Source of the DNA: Dechloromonas sp.
GTDB taxonomy: Bacteria; Pseudomonadota; Gammaproteobacteria; Burkholderiales; Rhodocyclaceae
Length of the DNA stretch: 64,000 nt
Direction of reading: 5' to 3'
Assembly (NCBI GenBank): GCA_028687035.1
Contig: JAQUAX010000005.1
Span: 164,672-228,671, forward strand
The translations under genes were made by a program, and so were the position numbers. The notes beneath the pieces are model-generated. The model had not been told where the DNA came from, did no database searches, and saw only the letters and a program-made list of their open reading frames with translations. The first letter of the stretch is position 1. Every line of letters begins with the position of its first letter. Positions 63,946 to 64,000 of this stretch are shown here, one piece after another.

Positions 63946-64000
63946 CTCGCTTCTCTGCTGCTGACGAAGCGAAAGCGATGGCGCGGCGAAATTGATCTTT
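63946..64000 (+). ncRNA. 5' leader of an rRNA operon (16S gene lies beyond the window)
   Basis: The CTCTGCTGCTGACGAA stretch and the AAATTGATCTTT at the very end match what I know of betaproteobacterial 16S leaders (start of the boxA-like TGATCTTTAA region). No mature rRNA sequence is reached. Confidence 0.68.

Overview
The window looks like chromosomal DNA of a betaproteobacterium, most likely of the Rhodocyclales (Dechloromonas/Azonexus/Azospira-like). This is inferred from the high GC content, COQ7-type ubiquinone hydroxylase, a CNP1-like protein, the FlhB-FlhA-FlhF-FlhG-FliA-MotC-MotD gene order, sigma-54 plus FlrBC control of flagella, and an rRNA leader at the right end. Nothing in the sequence names a species. 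No CRISPR array, insertion sequence or prophage was found.

Layout. (1) 1-13.6 kb, housekeeping: the 5' part of aspS with a DUF502 membrane protein and an FmdB zinc ribbon; the type IV pilus trio pilB-pilC-pilD; ypjD and corB-like genes divergent from ffh; a lytic transglycosylase after proS; rppH, a CNP1-like protein and coq7; an OsmC-family protein. (2) 13.6-14.1 kb: a gene-free, partly AT-rich stretch that appears to encode an undescribed small RNA. It carries two CUCCUCC anti-Shine-Dalgarno motifs and a strong terminator. (3) 14.1-16.7 kb: rplM-rpsI, a DUF6776-like membrane protein with a bactofilin, and erpA. (4) 16.9-57.7 kb: an almost complete flagellar regulon. It holds flhB-flhA-flhF-flhG-fliA-motC-motD; flgA-flgM-flgN opposite flgBCDEFGHIJ-flgKL; fliFGHIJKLMNOPQR; flrB-flrC-fliE; and fliC-flaG-fliD-fliS-fliT-(second fliK)-(flhX-like)-ycgR. 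(5) 58-60.3 kb: a two-gene cassette, a TPR/ATP-grasp enzyme and a SerC-like aminotransferase, divergent from flagellin. (6) 60.3-64 kb: a diguanylate cyclase, an atypical tRNA-Thr(UGU), an IclR regulator, an orphan ParA ATPase, initiator tRNA-fMet, and the promoter and leader of an rRNA operon whose 16S gene lies beyond the window.

How the parts work together. The promoters I can read suggest a flagellar hierarchy. Sigma-54 sites (GG-N10-GC type) precede flgB, fliE and fliF, matching the FlrB/FlrC kinase and NtrC-type activator encoded between fliF and fliE. FliA (sigma-28) sites precede flgM, fliC and probably flgK. FlgM would hold FliA until the hook is finished. A PilZ protein (YcgR) at the end of the fliC run and a GGDEF protein nearby link motility to cyclic di-GMP. 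Starts were corrected by hand where the ORF track ran upstream of the real gene.
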